Shown one piece after another: positions 1-5,633 of a stretch of DNA of 6,687 nt. This DNA is from Armatimonadetes bacterium RBG_19FT_COMBO_69_19 (GTDB taxonomy: Bacteria; Sysuimicrobiota; Sysuimicrobiia; Sysuimicrobiales; Kaftiobacteriaceae), in contig MENB01000065.1 in the NCBI GenBank assembly GCA_001768125.1, positions 357 to 7,043 of the forward strand, written 5' to 3'. The first letter of the stretch is position 1, and each line of letters starts with the position of its first letter. The notes beneath the pieces are model-generated. The model saw nothing but the letters and a program-made list of their open reading frames with translations, was not told where the DNA came from and made no database searches. The translations under genes and the position numbers were made by a program.

Positions 1-119
1 ACACCGAGCTGTACTTCACGCCCGTGCACTGGCCGGACTTCGACCGAGCGCACCTCCTCGAGGCCATCGCCGACTACCAGCAGCGCCGCCGCCGCTTCGG
101 CGGGGTGGAGGGAAGTTAG
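1..119 (+). CDS. uppS: Isoprenyl transferase / undecaprenyl pyrophosphate synthase, C-terminal end (partial)
   Basis: Only the last 38 codons are present, read from base 3 and ending in TAG at 117-119; the 5' part lies outside the window. The peptide begins [13 protein letters not shown] and ends in an arginine-rich tail, RRRRFGG. This matches the end of cis-prenyltransferases: the E-L-x-F-T-x-x-x-W-P-D-F segment, then a short helix and the final Y-Q-x-R-x-R-R-F-G-G. The full enzyme would add isopentenyl units to farnesyl diphosphate to make the C55 carrier lipid for peptidoglycan and other envelope polymers. cdsA follows directly, which is the usual neighbour and supports the call. Which chain length the enzyme makes cannot be judged from this fragment. 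Confidence 0.87.
   Translation, partial: TELYFTPVHWPDFDRAHLLEAIADYQQRRRRFGGVEGS
107..112 (+). promoter_or_regulatory. Shine-Dalgarno site for cdsA inside the uppS tail
   Basis: GGAGGG lies within the last codons of uppS, seven bases before the GTG at 120. It supports GTG as the cdsA start, even though that codon directly abuts the uppS stop. Confidence 0.7.
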
Positions 120-950
120 GTGGATAGAACGCTGGCCGATCGTTTCCAGCGGGCATCGCTCGGGCCGCGTGTGCTTACGGCCGTCGTGGGGATCCCGCTG
201 CTGTTCCTCGCGTTATGGGCGGGGGGCGCTTGGTGGGTCGGCCTCACCGCCGCGGTCGCCATACTCGGCAAGAGGGAGTTCGTGCATCTCCATGCACTGC
301 CGCGCTCGCTGAACGCGGCCGTCTTCGTCCTACTCGTAGCCGGCTTGGTTCTCTTCGGTGGGGCCAACGACACCCTACTCGGCGCGGTCATGCTGCTGTG
401 GGGCATCATCATCGCTGCGGCCGCCGTGTGGTACTTCTCGCCGCGAACTGCGGACCTCCGGTCCCAGGCTGTGCGCGCCACGCTCCTCGGCCCCGTGTAC
501 CTTGCCGCACCGATGACCCTGCTCGCGCGCTGGCGCCTTGAGTTCACCCCGTGGTCCGTCCTCGCGTTCCTGCTGGTAATCTGGGCGAACGACACCGCGG
601 CGTACTTCGTTGGCATCGCCGCGGGCCGCCACAAGCTGGCGCCGCGCATCAGCCCGGGGAAGAGCTGGGAAGGCGCCGTGGCGGGTGTTGTGGCCGGCGG
701 GCTCGTAGGCTTCATCGCGGCGCCACTTCTCGGGATGCGCCCCGTGCTCGGCCTCGTGTTCGGCGTGCTCACGACGATCGCGTCGCAGATTGGTGACCTC
801 TTCGAATCCGCGATGAAGCGCAAGGCGGGGGTGAAGGACTCCGGCGGAATCCTCCCGGGTCACGGAGGCATCCTCGACCGCTTCGACGGGATCCTCGTCG
901 CCGCACCGATCGCCTACGTCATGGTGCGGCTATGGGTGGGATCGCGATGA
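120..950 (+). CDS. cdsA: Phosphatidate cytidylyltransferase (CDP-diglyceride synthetase)
   Basis: This 276-residue integral membrane enzyme converts phosphatidic acid and CTP to CDP-diacylglycerol, the branch-point precursor of phospholipids. The C-terminal family signature is intact at residues 230-256 (bases 807-887): S-x-x-K-R, then K-D-S-G, then PGHGGILDRFD, which includes the metal-binding acidic residues. SPGKSWEG and WANDTAAYFVG, both typical of the family, lie upstream. Several hydrophobic segments run from about residue 18 onward, as expected for a polytopic protein, and the length is close to the usual 270-285. The start is GTG, directly after the uppS stop and with a good ribosome site. 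The gene overlaps dxr by four bases. It uses more A/T-ending codons (TTA, CTA, GTA, ATA) than the genes downstream. The family assignment is secure. Confidence 0.95.
   Translation: MDRTLADRFQRASLGPRVLTAVVGIPLLFLALWAGGAWWVGLTAAVAILGKREFVHLHALPRSLNAAVFVLLVAGLVLFGGANDTLLGAVMLLWGIIIAAAAVWYFSPRTADLRSQAVRATLLGPVYLAAPMTLLARWRLEFTPWSVLAFLLVIWANDTAAYFVGIAAGRHKLAPRISPGKSWEGAVAGVVAGGLVGFIAAPLLGMRPVLGLVFGVLTTIASQIGDLFESAMKRKAGVKDSGGILPGHGGILDRFDGILVAAPIAYVMVRLWVGSR
934..940 (+). promoter_or_regulatory. Likely ribosome-binding site for dxr, inside the cdsA end
   Basis: GGGTGGG lies six bases before ATG 947 and nine before ATG 950. It overlaps the earlier in-frame ATG at 932, so it cannot serve that codon. 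This favours a start at 947 or 950 for dxr. Confidence 0.45.
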
Positions 951-2089
951 TGCGACTCACCATCCTCGGGTCGACAGGCAGCATCGGGCGCCAGACCCTC
1001 GAGGTCGTGGACGCGCTGGGGGGCGAGATCGAGGTCGTGGCGCTCGGGGCGCGACGCGACGCGGCGGCGCTGGTCGCTCAGGCCCGGCGGTACCGTCCGA
1101 AGGCGGTCGGCGTAGCCGACGAGACTGCGGCCCCTCCGGTGCGGGCAGGTGTGCCCCAGGGCACGGACGTGCTCTCGGGGCCTGACGCGCTGGTGCGGCT
1201 GGCCGCCTCGGTCGACGCCGACGTCGTCCTGGTGGCTGTCGTTGGCGTTGCCGGATTGCTGCCCACCCTCGAAGCGCTGCGCGCGGGGCGCGACGTCGCG
1301 CTGGCCAACAAGGAGACGCTGGTGGCCGGTGGCGCGCTCGTGATGCGTGAGGTACGGACGCGGGGGCGACGTCTGCTCCCGGTGGACAGCGAGCACGCGG
1401 CGATCGGGCAGTGTCTGTTGGGCGAGACGCCTGAGAGCGTGCGGCGCATCCTGCTCACCGGATCCGGGGGGCCGTTCCTCCGCCGGCCGCTCGACGAGCT
1501 GGACCGGGCGACGCCCGATGAAGCGCTGGCGCATCCGACGTGGAAGATGGGCGCGAAGATCACCGTGGACTCGGCGACACTGATGAACAAGGGCTTCGAG
1601 GTCATCGAAGCGCACTGGCTGTTTGGGCTGGACGCCGCGCGGATCGGCGTGATCATCCACCCGCAGAGCGTCGTGCACTCGCTCGTGGAATTCGTGGACG
1701 GGAGCTGGAAGGCCCAGCTCGCCCCGCCGGACATGCGCATGGTCATCGCGTTCGCGCTCACCGCGCCGGAGCGCCGGCCGCTTCCGGCCCCGGCGCTGGA
1801 ATGGGACGGCCTGCATTTGACGTTTGAACCCCCGGACCCGGGGAGGTATCCTTGCCTGGGGCTGGCCTACGAGGCGCTGCGCACCGGCGGCACGATGCCC
1901 GCCGTCTTGAACGCGGCGAATGAGGTGGCCGTCGAGCGGTTCCTCGCGGGCGGGATCCGGTTCACCGGGATCGCGCGGGCCGTGGCCGCGACGATGGATG
2001 CCCATCGCCCCATCCCCACGCCGTCCCTGGACGAGATCCTGGCCGCGGACGCCTGGGCACGTGACCAGGCGTTCCTGGCCCTGAGGTAG
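947..2089 (+). CDS. dxr: 1-deoxy-D-xylulose 5-phosphate reductoisomerase
   Basis: Cytosolic enzyme of the MEP pathway that rearranges and reduces DXP to 2-C-methyl-D-erythritol 4-phosphate using NADPH and a divalent metal. With the 947 start it has 380 residues. The nucleotide-binding loop LGSTGSIG is at 7-14 and NKETLVAGG at 121-129. Metal ligands D147 and E149 lie in PVDSEHAAIGQ, and the third, E218, follows MNKG at 213-216. Substrate-binding GSGGPF is at 172-177, the flexible-loop histidine H196 is in HPTWKMG, and IIHPQSVVHS is at 236-245. LNAANEVAVE is at 321-330. These correspond to the E. coli residues D150, E152, E231, S186 and H209, so the enzyme looks fully active. An in-frame ATG at 932 would add MGGIA; 947 is preferred because it gives the family's usual N-terminus (compare MKQLTILGSTGS in E. 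coli), fits the ribosome site and makes an ATGA overlap with cdsA. ATG 950 is also possible. Confidence 0.96.
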   Translation: MMRLTILGSTGSIGRQTLEVVDALGGEIEVVALGARRDAAALVAQARRYRPKAVGVADETAAPPVRAGVPQGTDVLSGPDALVRLAASVDADVVLVAVVGVAGLLPTLEALRAGRDVALANKETLVAGGALVMREVRTRGRRLLPVDSEHAAIGQCLLGETPESVRRILLTGSGGPFLRRPLDELDRATPDEALAHPTWKMGAKITVDSATLMNKGFEVIEAHWLFGLDAARIGVIIHPQSVVHSLVEFVDGSWKAQLAPPDMRMVIAFALTAPERRPLPAPALEWDGLHLTFEPPDPGRYPCLGLAYEALRTGGTMPAVLNAANEVAVERFLAGGIRFTGIARAVAATMDAHRPIPTPSLDEILAADAWARDQAFLALR

Positions 2090-2092
2090 CAC

Positions 2093-3115
2093 ATGTCGTA
2101 CATCATCGCGGCCGTCATCGCGTTCAGCGTGATGATCATGGTCCACGAGTTCGGCCACTTCTTGGTGGCCAAGCGCGTGGGGATCACGGTCCACGCGTTT
2201 GCCATCGGCTTCGGTCCCCGCATCGCGGGATTCCGAGCCGGCGACACGCAGTACGCCATCAACCTGTTGCCCTTCGGGGGCTACGTCCGGATGGCCGGTG
2301 AGGATCTGGACGATGCCGCCGGGGTCGGGAGTTTCCGCACGAAGTCGGTGTGGCAGCGCATGGCCGTGGTATCGGCCGGCCCGGCGATGAACCTCCTCCT
2401 GGCGCTGCTGCTCCTCATGGGCACGGCCCTCGTCGTCGGCGTGCCCGTCGGCGTGAGCAACCGCATCGGACAGCTCATGCCGGGATGGCCCGCCGAGGAG
2501 GTGGGGCTGCGTCCGGGCGACGTCATCGCCGCCATCAACGGCGAGGCGATGGACAGCGGCCAAGAGGTCATCGATACCATCCACCGTCAGCCCAACACGG
2601 ACCTGCGTCTCACGGTGGAGCGGGACGGGCAGCGCTTCGACGTCACGGTGCGCTCGCGGCTCGACGCGCGCCAGAACATCGGGCTGATTGGCTTCCGCCC
2701 CGAAGCCATCCGGGAGCGCATGGGGCCGGGCCGGGCTCTGGTCTGGGCGCTGGGCACCCTGGCCGACACCGTGGAGGTCATCTTCGCCACGCTCGTGGGC
2801 CTGTTCCGTGAAGGCGGGAAGATGCTCGATCAGCTCGCCGGACCGGTGGGGGCCGTGCGGTTCCTCGGCGAGGCGGGGGCGGCCGGGACCGAGATCTTCA
2901 TCTATACGGCCTCGGCGCTGTCCATCATGATCGGGGTGTTCAACCTGCTGCCGTTTCCCGCCCTCGACGGTGGACGGCTGCTGTTCCTGCTTGTCGAGGC
3001 GGTGCGTCGCCGGCCCGTCGATCCGCGGCGGGAAGGCTACATCCACCTCGTCGGGTTTGCGCTGCTCATCTTGCTGCTGTTAACATTGACCGTACGCGAC
3101 ATCGGCAAGTTATAG
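2093..3115 (+). CDS. rseP: Site-2 intramembrane metalloprotease, RseP/RasP family (M50)
   Basis: Membrane zinc protease of 340 residues. In this family it cuts anti-sigma factors or leftover signal peptides inside the bilayer after a first cut by another protease. The zinc-binding HEFGH is at residues 18-22 in the first membrane helix. The third ligand lies in NLLPFPALDGG at 284-294 (D292). AGPAMN at 95-100 starts the second hydrophobic segment. A single PDZ-like domain spans about 118-195, with GLRPGDVIAAING at 138-150. LAGPVG at 248-253 precedes the third helix, and a last hydrophobic helix sits near 317-332. E. coli RseP is about 450 residues with two PDZ domains, so this is the shorter one-PDZ form. 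The start follows dxr by three bases and has GAGG about six bases upstream, inside the dxr end. The substrate is unknown; no anti-sigma factor gene is in view. Confidence 0.95.
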   Translation: MSYIIAAVIAFSVMIMVHEFGHFLVAKRVGITVHAFAIGFGPRIAGFRAGDTQYAINLLPFGGYVRMAGEDLDDAAGVGSFRTKSVWQRMAVVSAGPAMNLLLALLLLMGTALVVGVPVGVSNRIGQLMPGWPAEEVGLRPGDVIAAINGEAMDSGQEVIDTIHRQPNTDLRLTVERDGQRFDVTVRSRLDARQNIGLIGFRPEAIRERMGPGRALVWALGTLADTVEVIFATLVGLFREGGKMLDQLAGPVGAVRFLGEAGAAGTEIFIYTASALSIMIGVFNLLPFPALDGGRLLFLLVEAVRRRPVDPRREGYIHLVGFALLILLLLTLTVRDIGKL

Positions 3116-3116
3116 C
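3086..3116 (+). promoter_or_regulatory. Possible weak sigma70-type promoter for ispG inside the rseP end
   Basis: TTGACC at 3086-3091 matches five of six bases of the -35 consensus. TATAGC at 3111-3116 matches four of six of the -10 consensus, but the spacer is 19 bases, longer than ideal. The stretch from 3079 to 3116 is an A/T-rich pocket in a very GC-rich region and ends just before ispG. It also encodes the final RseP residues, so the pattern may be chance. Confidence 0.2.
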
Positions 3117-3131
3117 CGAGCGCTCATCGCA

Positions 3132-4241
3132 ATGACGATCACCAGCACAATAGTGAGCTCGAGTACGCCGCACCGCGCCCGCACCCGCCTCGTGCGGGTC
3201 GGCAAGGTCGAGATCGGCGGCGGCGCCCCCGTGTCGGTCCAGTCCATGACGATCACCGACACGCGCGACGTCGAGGCGACGCTCGTCCAGATCTACCAGC
3301 TCGCCGCCGAGGGCTGCGAGATCGTGCGGCTGGCGGTGCCGGACGCTGAGGCCGCCGAGGCGCTGGCCGGGATCAAGCCGCGCAGCCCGCTCCCCATCGT
3401 CGCCGACATCCACTTCGATCACCGCCTGGCCCTGCTCGCCCTCGAGGCGGGCGTGGACAAGCTCCGCATCAACCCGGGGAACATCGGGAGCCGCGCGCGC
3501 ACCCGCATCGTGGCCAAGGCCGCGAAGGAGCGGGGCGTGCCGATCCGCATCGGCGCGAACATCGGCTCGCTCAGCAAGGCCACGCTGCGGAAGTTCGGCA
3601 GGCCCTGCGCCGAAGCCCTCGTGGAGAGCGCGCTGGAAGACGTGAAGGTGCTGCAGGACCTGGATTTCCACGACCTGGTCATCTCCGTGAAGGCCTCCGA
3701 CGTACCGATGGTCGTCGACGCGTACACGATGATCGCCGCGCAGGTGACCTACCCGCTGCACGTGGGCGTGACCGAATCCGGTACGGCCTGGGCCGGAGGG
3801 ATCAAGTCCGCGTCCGGCATCGGCGCGATCCTCGCCCGTGGCATCGGGGATACCATCCGCGTGTCGCTCGCCGCCGACCCGGTGGAAGAGGTGAAGGTCG
3901 GATTCGAGATCCTGAAGAGCCTGGGCCTGCGCACGCGCGGTGTCCAGCTCGTGGCCTGCCCATCGTGCGGCCGGGCCGAGGTGGACATCATCGCCATCGC
4001 TCAGGAAGTCGAGCGCCGCCTGGCCCGGGTCGACGTGCCGGTGAAGGTCGCGGTGATGGGCTGCGCCGTCAACGGGCCGGGCGAAGCCCGGATGGCCGAT
4101 CTCGGCATCGCCTGCGGGCGGGGGATGGGCCTCCTGTTCAAGGGGGGCAAGATCATCGCCAGCCTTCCGGAGGACCGGCTGGTGGACGCGCTGATGGAGC
4201 AGGTGGCGCAGGTCGCGAAGGAGAAGGCGGCGGCGACATGA
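3132..4241 (+). CDS. ispG: 4-hydroxy-3-methylbut-2-enyl diphosphate synthase (flavodoxin/ferredoxin type)
   Basis: Iron-sulfur enzyme of the MEP pathway that reductively opens the cyclic diphosphate MEcPP to HMBPP, the substrate of IspH. The 369 residues match the compact bacterial two-domain form. The TIM-barrel part carries VSVQSMTITDTRDV (34-47), VADIHF (90-95), LRINPGNIGS (111-120) and IRIGANIGSLSK (138-149). The C-terminal cluster domain has C276 and C279 in ACPSCGR, C311 in MGCAVNGPGEA, and E318, the usual [4Fe-4S] ligands. GIACGRGMGLLFKGG follows near the end. The first 16 or so residues are a poorly conserved serine/threonine-rich leader. Only a weak GAG precedes the ATG, and the next in-frame candidate, GTG 3153, has no better ribosome site. 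The gene starts 16 bases after rseP and ends with an ATGA overlap into the next gene. It supplies the same pathway as dxr upstream. Confidence 0.97.
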   Translation: MTITSTIVSSSTPHRARTRLVRVGKVEIGGGAPVSVQSMTITDTRDVEATLVQIYQLAAEGCEIVRLAVPDAEAAEALAGIKPRSPLPIVADIHFDHRLALLALEAGVDKLRINPGNIGSRARTRIVAKAAKERGVPIRIGANIGSLSKATLRKFGRPCAEALVESALEDVKVLQDLDFHDLVISVKASDVPMVVDAYTMIAAQVTYPLHVGVTESGTAWAGGIKSASGIGAILARGIGDTIRVSLAADPVEEVKVGFEILKSLGLRTRGVQLVACPSCGRAEVDIIAIAQEVERRLARVDVPVKVAVMGCAVNGPGEARMADLGIACGRGMGLLFKGGKIIASLPEDRLVDALMEQVAQVAKEKAAAT

Positions 4242-4903
4242 CACCCTGGTGGGAGGCGGCCCTGCGGCTGCTGCTGGCGATGGCGCTGGGCGGGGTGATC
4301 GGCTGGCAGCGTGAGAGCGCCGAGAAGCCCGCCGGCTTCCGCACCCACATCCTGGTCTGCGTCGGGGCGGCGCTCTTTACCCTCATCTCCGCGGTGGGCT
4401 TCTTCGGGACCGGCGCGGACCCCGCGCGGGTGGCCAGCAACATCGTGGTCGGTATCGGCTTCCTGGGTGCCGGGACGATCTGGCGCACCACCTCGAGCGT
4501 GCAGGGCCTGACCACTGCGGCCAGCCTCTGGACGGTGGCCGCGATCGGCACGGCCGCCGGGGTCGGCTACTACTTTGGGGCGATCACCACCGCCGTCATC
4601 GTCATGGGCGTGCTCACCCTGCTGAAGTGGTTCGAGGTGCGCATTCCCCGCCGCGGCGTCGGCCACGTCGTCATGGTGATGAGCGACCGGCCGGGGCAGC
4701 TGGGCCGCATCGGGACCGTGCTCGGCGCCTTCGGCGTGAACATCGAGCACGTCGATCTGTCCGCCCGCATGGATAACAAGGTCGTCCTCGCCCTGGCGAC
4801 GCGCATCCCCGCCCGCGTCAGTCGCGACGAGATCCTCGTCGCCCTCGGGGACGTCGAGGGCGTGGAAGAGGTGCGCTGGGAAGACGGGACCGCGGCGGCA
4901 TGA
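4238..4903 (+). CDS. MgtC/SapB-family membrane protein with C-terminal ACT domain
   Basis: A 221-residue protein in two parts. Residues 1 to about 131 form the hydrophobic MgtC/SapB domain, with GGVIGWQRE (18-26), PAGFRTHILVCVGAALF (31-47), RVASNIVVGIGFLGAGTI (64-81) and GLTTAASLWTVAAIGTAAG (90-108), giving about four or five membrane segments. Residues about 143-216 form a soluble ACT-like domain with DRPGQLGRIG at 150-159 followed by GVNIEHVD. In the family, Salmonella MgtC is known for survival in low magnesium and inside macrophages and for acting on the F1Fo ATP synthase; most homologues have no proven function. ACT domains usually bind small ligands, often amino acids, so a ligand-sensing role is an inference. 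The ATG overlaps the ispG stop, with AAGGAG and GAAGG 10-14 bases upstream. The open frame extends back into ispG, but the MgtC homology starts at this ATG. Confidence 0.92.
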   Translation: MTPWWEAALRLLLAMALGGVIGWQRESAEKPAGFRTHILVCVGAALFTLISAVGFFGTGADPARVASNIVVGIGFLGAGTIWRTTSSVQGLTTAASLWTVAAIGTAAGVGYYFGAITTAVIVMGVLTLLKWFEVRIPRRGVGHVVMVMSDRPGQLGRIGTVLGAFGVNIEHVDLSARMDNKVVLALATRIPARVSRDEILVALGDVEGVEEVRWEDGTAAA

Positions 4904-5583
4904 TCCCCCTGCGGGACGACACTCCGTCGTCCTCCCGCCCGATCGTCACCTACCTGCTCATCCTGGCGAGCGTCCTGGCCTTCCTCTATACGGTCAGTCT
5001 GGGCTCGGAGGCGGCCATCGAGCGGTTCGTGGTCGCGTACGGGGCCATCCCGGGGGAGATCACCGGCCGGACCGGTGGATCGCCCATCAGCGAATACCCC
5101 ACGCTGCTCACCTCGATGTTCATGCACGGCGGCTGGCTGCACCTCGTCGGGAACATGCTGTACCTGTGGATCTTTGGGGACAACGTGGAGGACGTCATGG
5201 GCCACGGGGCGTTCCTCGTCTTCTATCTGCTCGTCGGTCTGGCCGCGGCCTGGACGTTCATCCTCACCGCGCCGGGCTCCACGGTCCCGATGATCGGGGC
5301 GAGCGGCGCCATTGCCGGGGTGCTCGGGGCGTACCTCGCGCTCTTCCCGCGGGCGCGCATCATCTCGCTCGTGCCGCTCGGTTTCTTCCTGCGGGTGGTC
5401 CCGGTGCCGGCCCTGCTCTTCCTGCCGATCTGGTTCCTCCTGCAGTTCATCCAGGGGGCGGCATCGCTGGGTGCGGACACGGCGGGCGTGGCCTGGTGGG
5501 CGCACATCGGCGGCTTCGTCGCCGGCTTCGTGCTGGTCTGGGTGTTCGCCCGCGGGCGGCGCAGCAGGCGCGATTGGTGGTAA
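4900..5583 (+). CDS. Rhomboid-family intramembrane serine protease
   Basis: A 227-residue polytopic protease that cuts substrates within the membrane. The catalytic serine S135 sits in GASGAIAGVLGAY at 133-145, and the catalytic histidine H202 in WWAHIGGFVAGF at 199-210. The oxyanion/structural motif HLVGN is at 81-85, preceded by FMHGGWL. These are the core marks of an active rhomboid with about six membrane helices. The N-terminus MIPLRDDTPSSSRPIVTYLL is the common start of this bacterial subgroup, which fixes the ATG. It overlaps the upstream stop as ATGA and lacks a close ribosome site (the nearest purine-rich run is about 17 bases away), so translation is probably coupled to the MgtC-like gene. 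The long loop at about 151-180 before the fifth helix is typical of the subgroup. The basic C-terminus RGRRSRRDWW is probably cytosolic. Substrate unknown. Confidence 0.93.
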   Translation: MIPLRDDTPSSSRPIVTYLLILASVLAFLYTVSLGSEAAIERFVVAYGAIPGEITGRTGGSPISEYPTLLTSMFMHGGWLHLVGNMLYLWIFGDNVEDVMGHGAFLVFYLLVGLAAAWTFILTAPGSTVPMIGASGAIAGVLGAYLALFPRARIISLVPLGFFLRVVPVPALLFLPIWFLLQFIQGAASLGADTAGVAWWAHIGGFVAGFVLVWVFARGRRSRRDWW

Positions 5584-5603
5584 GGTCGAAGCAGAGTTCG
5601 ACT
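5584..5603 (+). other. Short inverted repeat after the rhomboid stop
   Basis: GTCGAA at 5585-5590 and TTCGAC at 5597-5602 are perfect inverted copies around the loop GCAGAG, with a possible outer G-U pair (5584 with 5603). It begins immediately after the rhomboid TAA. No run of T follows, so it is not a typical intrinsic terminator. It could slightly stabilise the upstream mRNA 3' end or pause transcription, or be chance. Confidence 0.3.
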
Positions 5604-5621
5604 CCCCATCATGACGCAGTC

Positions 5622-5627
5622 AGGAGG
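5622..5627 (+). promoter_or_regulatory. Strong Shine-Dalgarno site for the SAM synthetase gene
   Basis: AGGAGG lies six bases before GTG 5634, ideal spacing. It decides the start of the following gene: the ATG at 5611 is upstream of this site and out of frame. It is the strongest ribosome site in the window, consistent with independent and abundant translation of that gene. Confidence 0.85.
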
Positions 5628-5633
5628 ACCCCG

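Noticed and set aside
932..946. Earlier ATG start for dxr at 932
   Set aside because: It would add five residues before the normal Dxr N-terminus and overlaps the likely ribosome site at 934-940.
914..3046. Very long open frame (710 codons) on the minus strand opposite dxr and rseP
   Set aside because: It lies exactly opposite two well-recognised genes. Its translation is a biased mix of R, H, D, E, G and P with no recognisable domain, as expected for the antisense frame of GC-rich coding DNA.
3965..4237. N-terminal extension of the MgtC-like gene reaching back into ispG
   Set aside because: The open frame does extend back to 3965, but this part encodes only a G/R-rich shadow of ispG. Family similarity begins at ATG 4238, which also forms the ATGA overlap.
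3066..4244. Long minus-strand open frame opposite ispG
   Set aside because: It is fully opposite the conserved ispG frame, has the same R/H/D-rich composition and shows no motif. It is a compositional shadow.
5591..5609. tRNA T-arm-like sequence (GTTCGACTCC)
   Set aside because: The loop matches the B-box, but the flanking bases do not form a five-pair stem and no other tRNA arms can be found around it, so it is neither a tRNA nor a clear tRNA fragment.
5611..5633. ATG at 5611 as a start for the SAM synthetase gene
   Set aside because: It is out of frame with the protein and upstream of the ribosome site; GTG 5634 has ideal spacing and the right N-terminus.
5584..5633. SAM riboswitch or intrinsic terminator before the SAM synthetase gene
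   Set aside because: Fifty bases is too short for known SAM riboswitch classes plus an expression platform, and the small hairpin is not followed by a T run.
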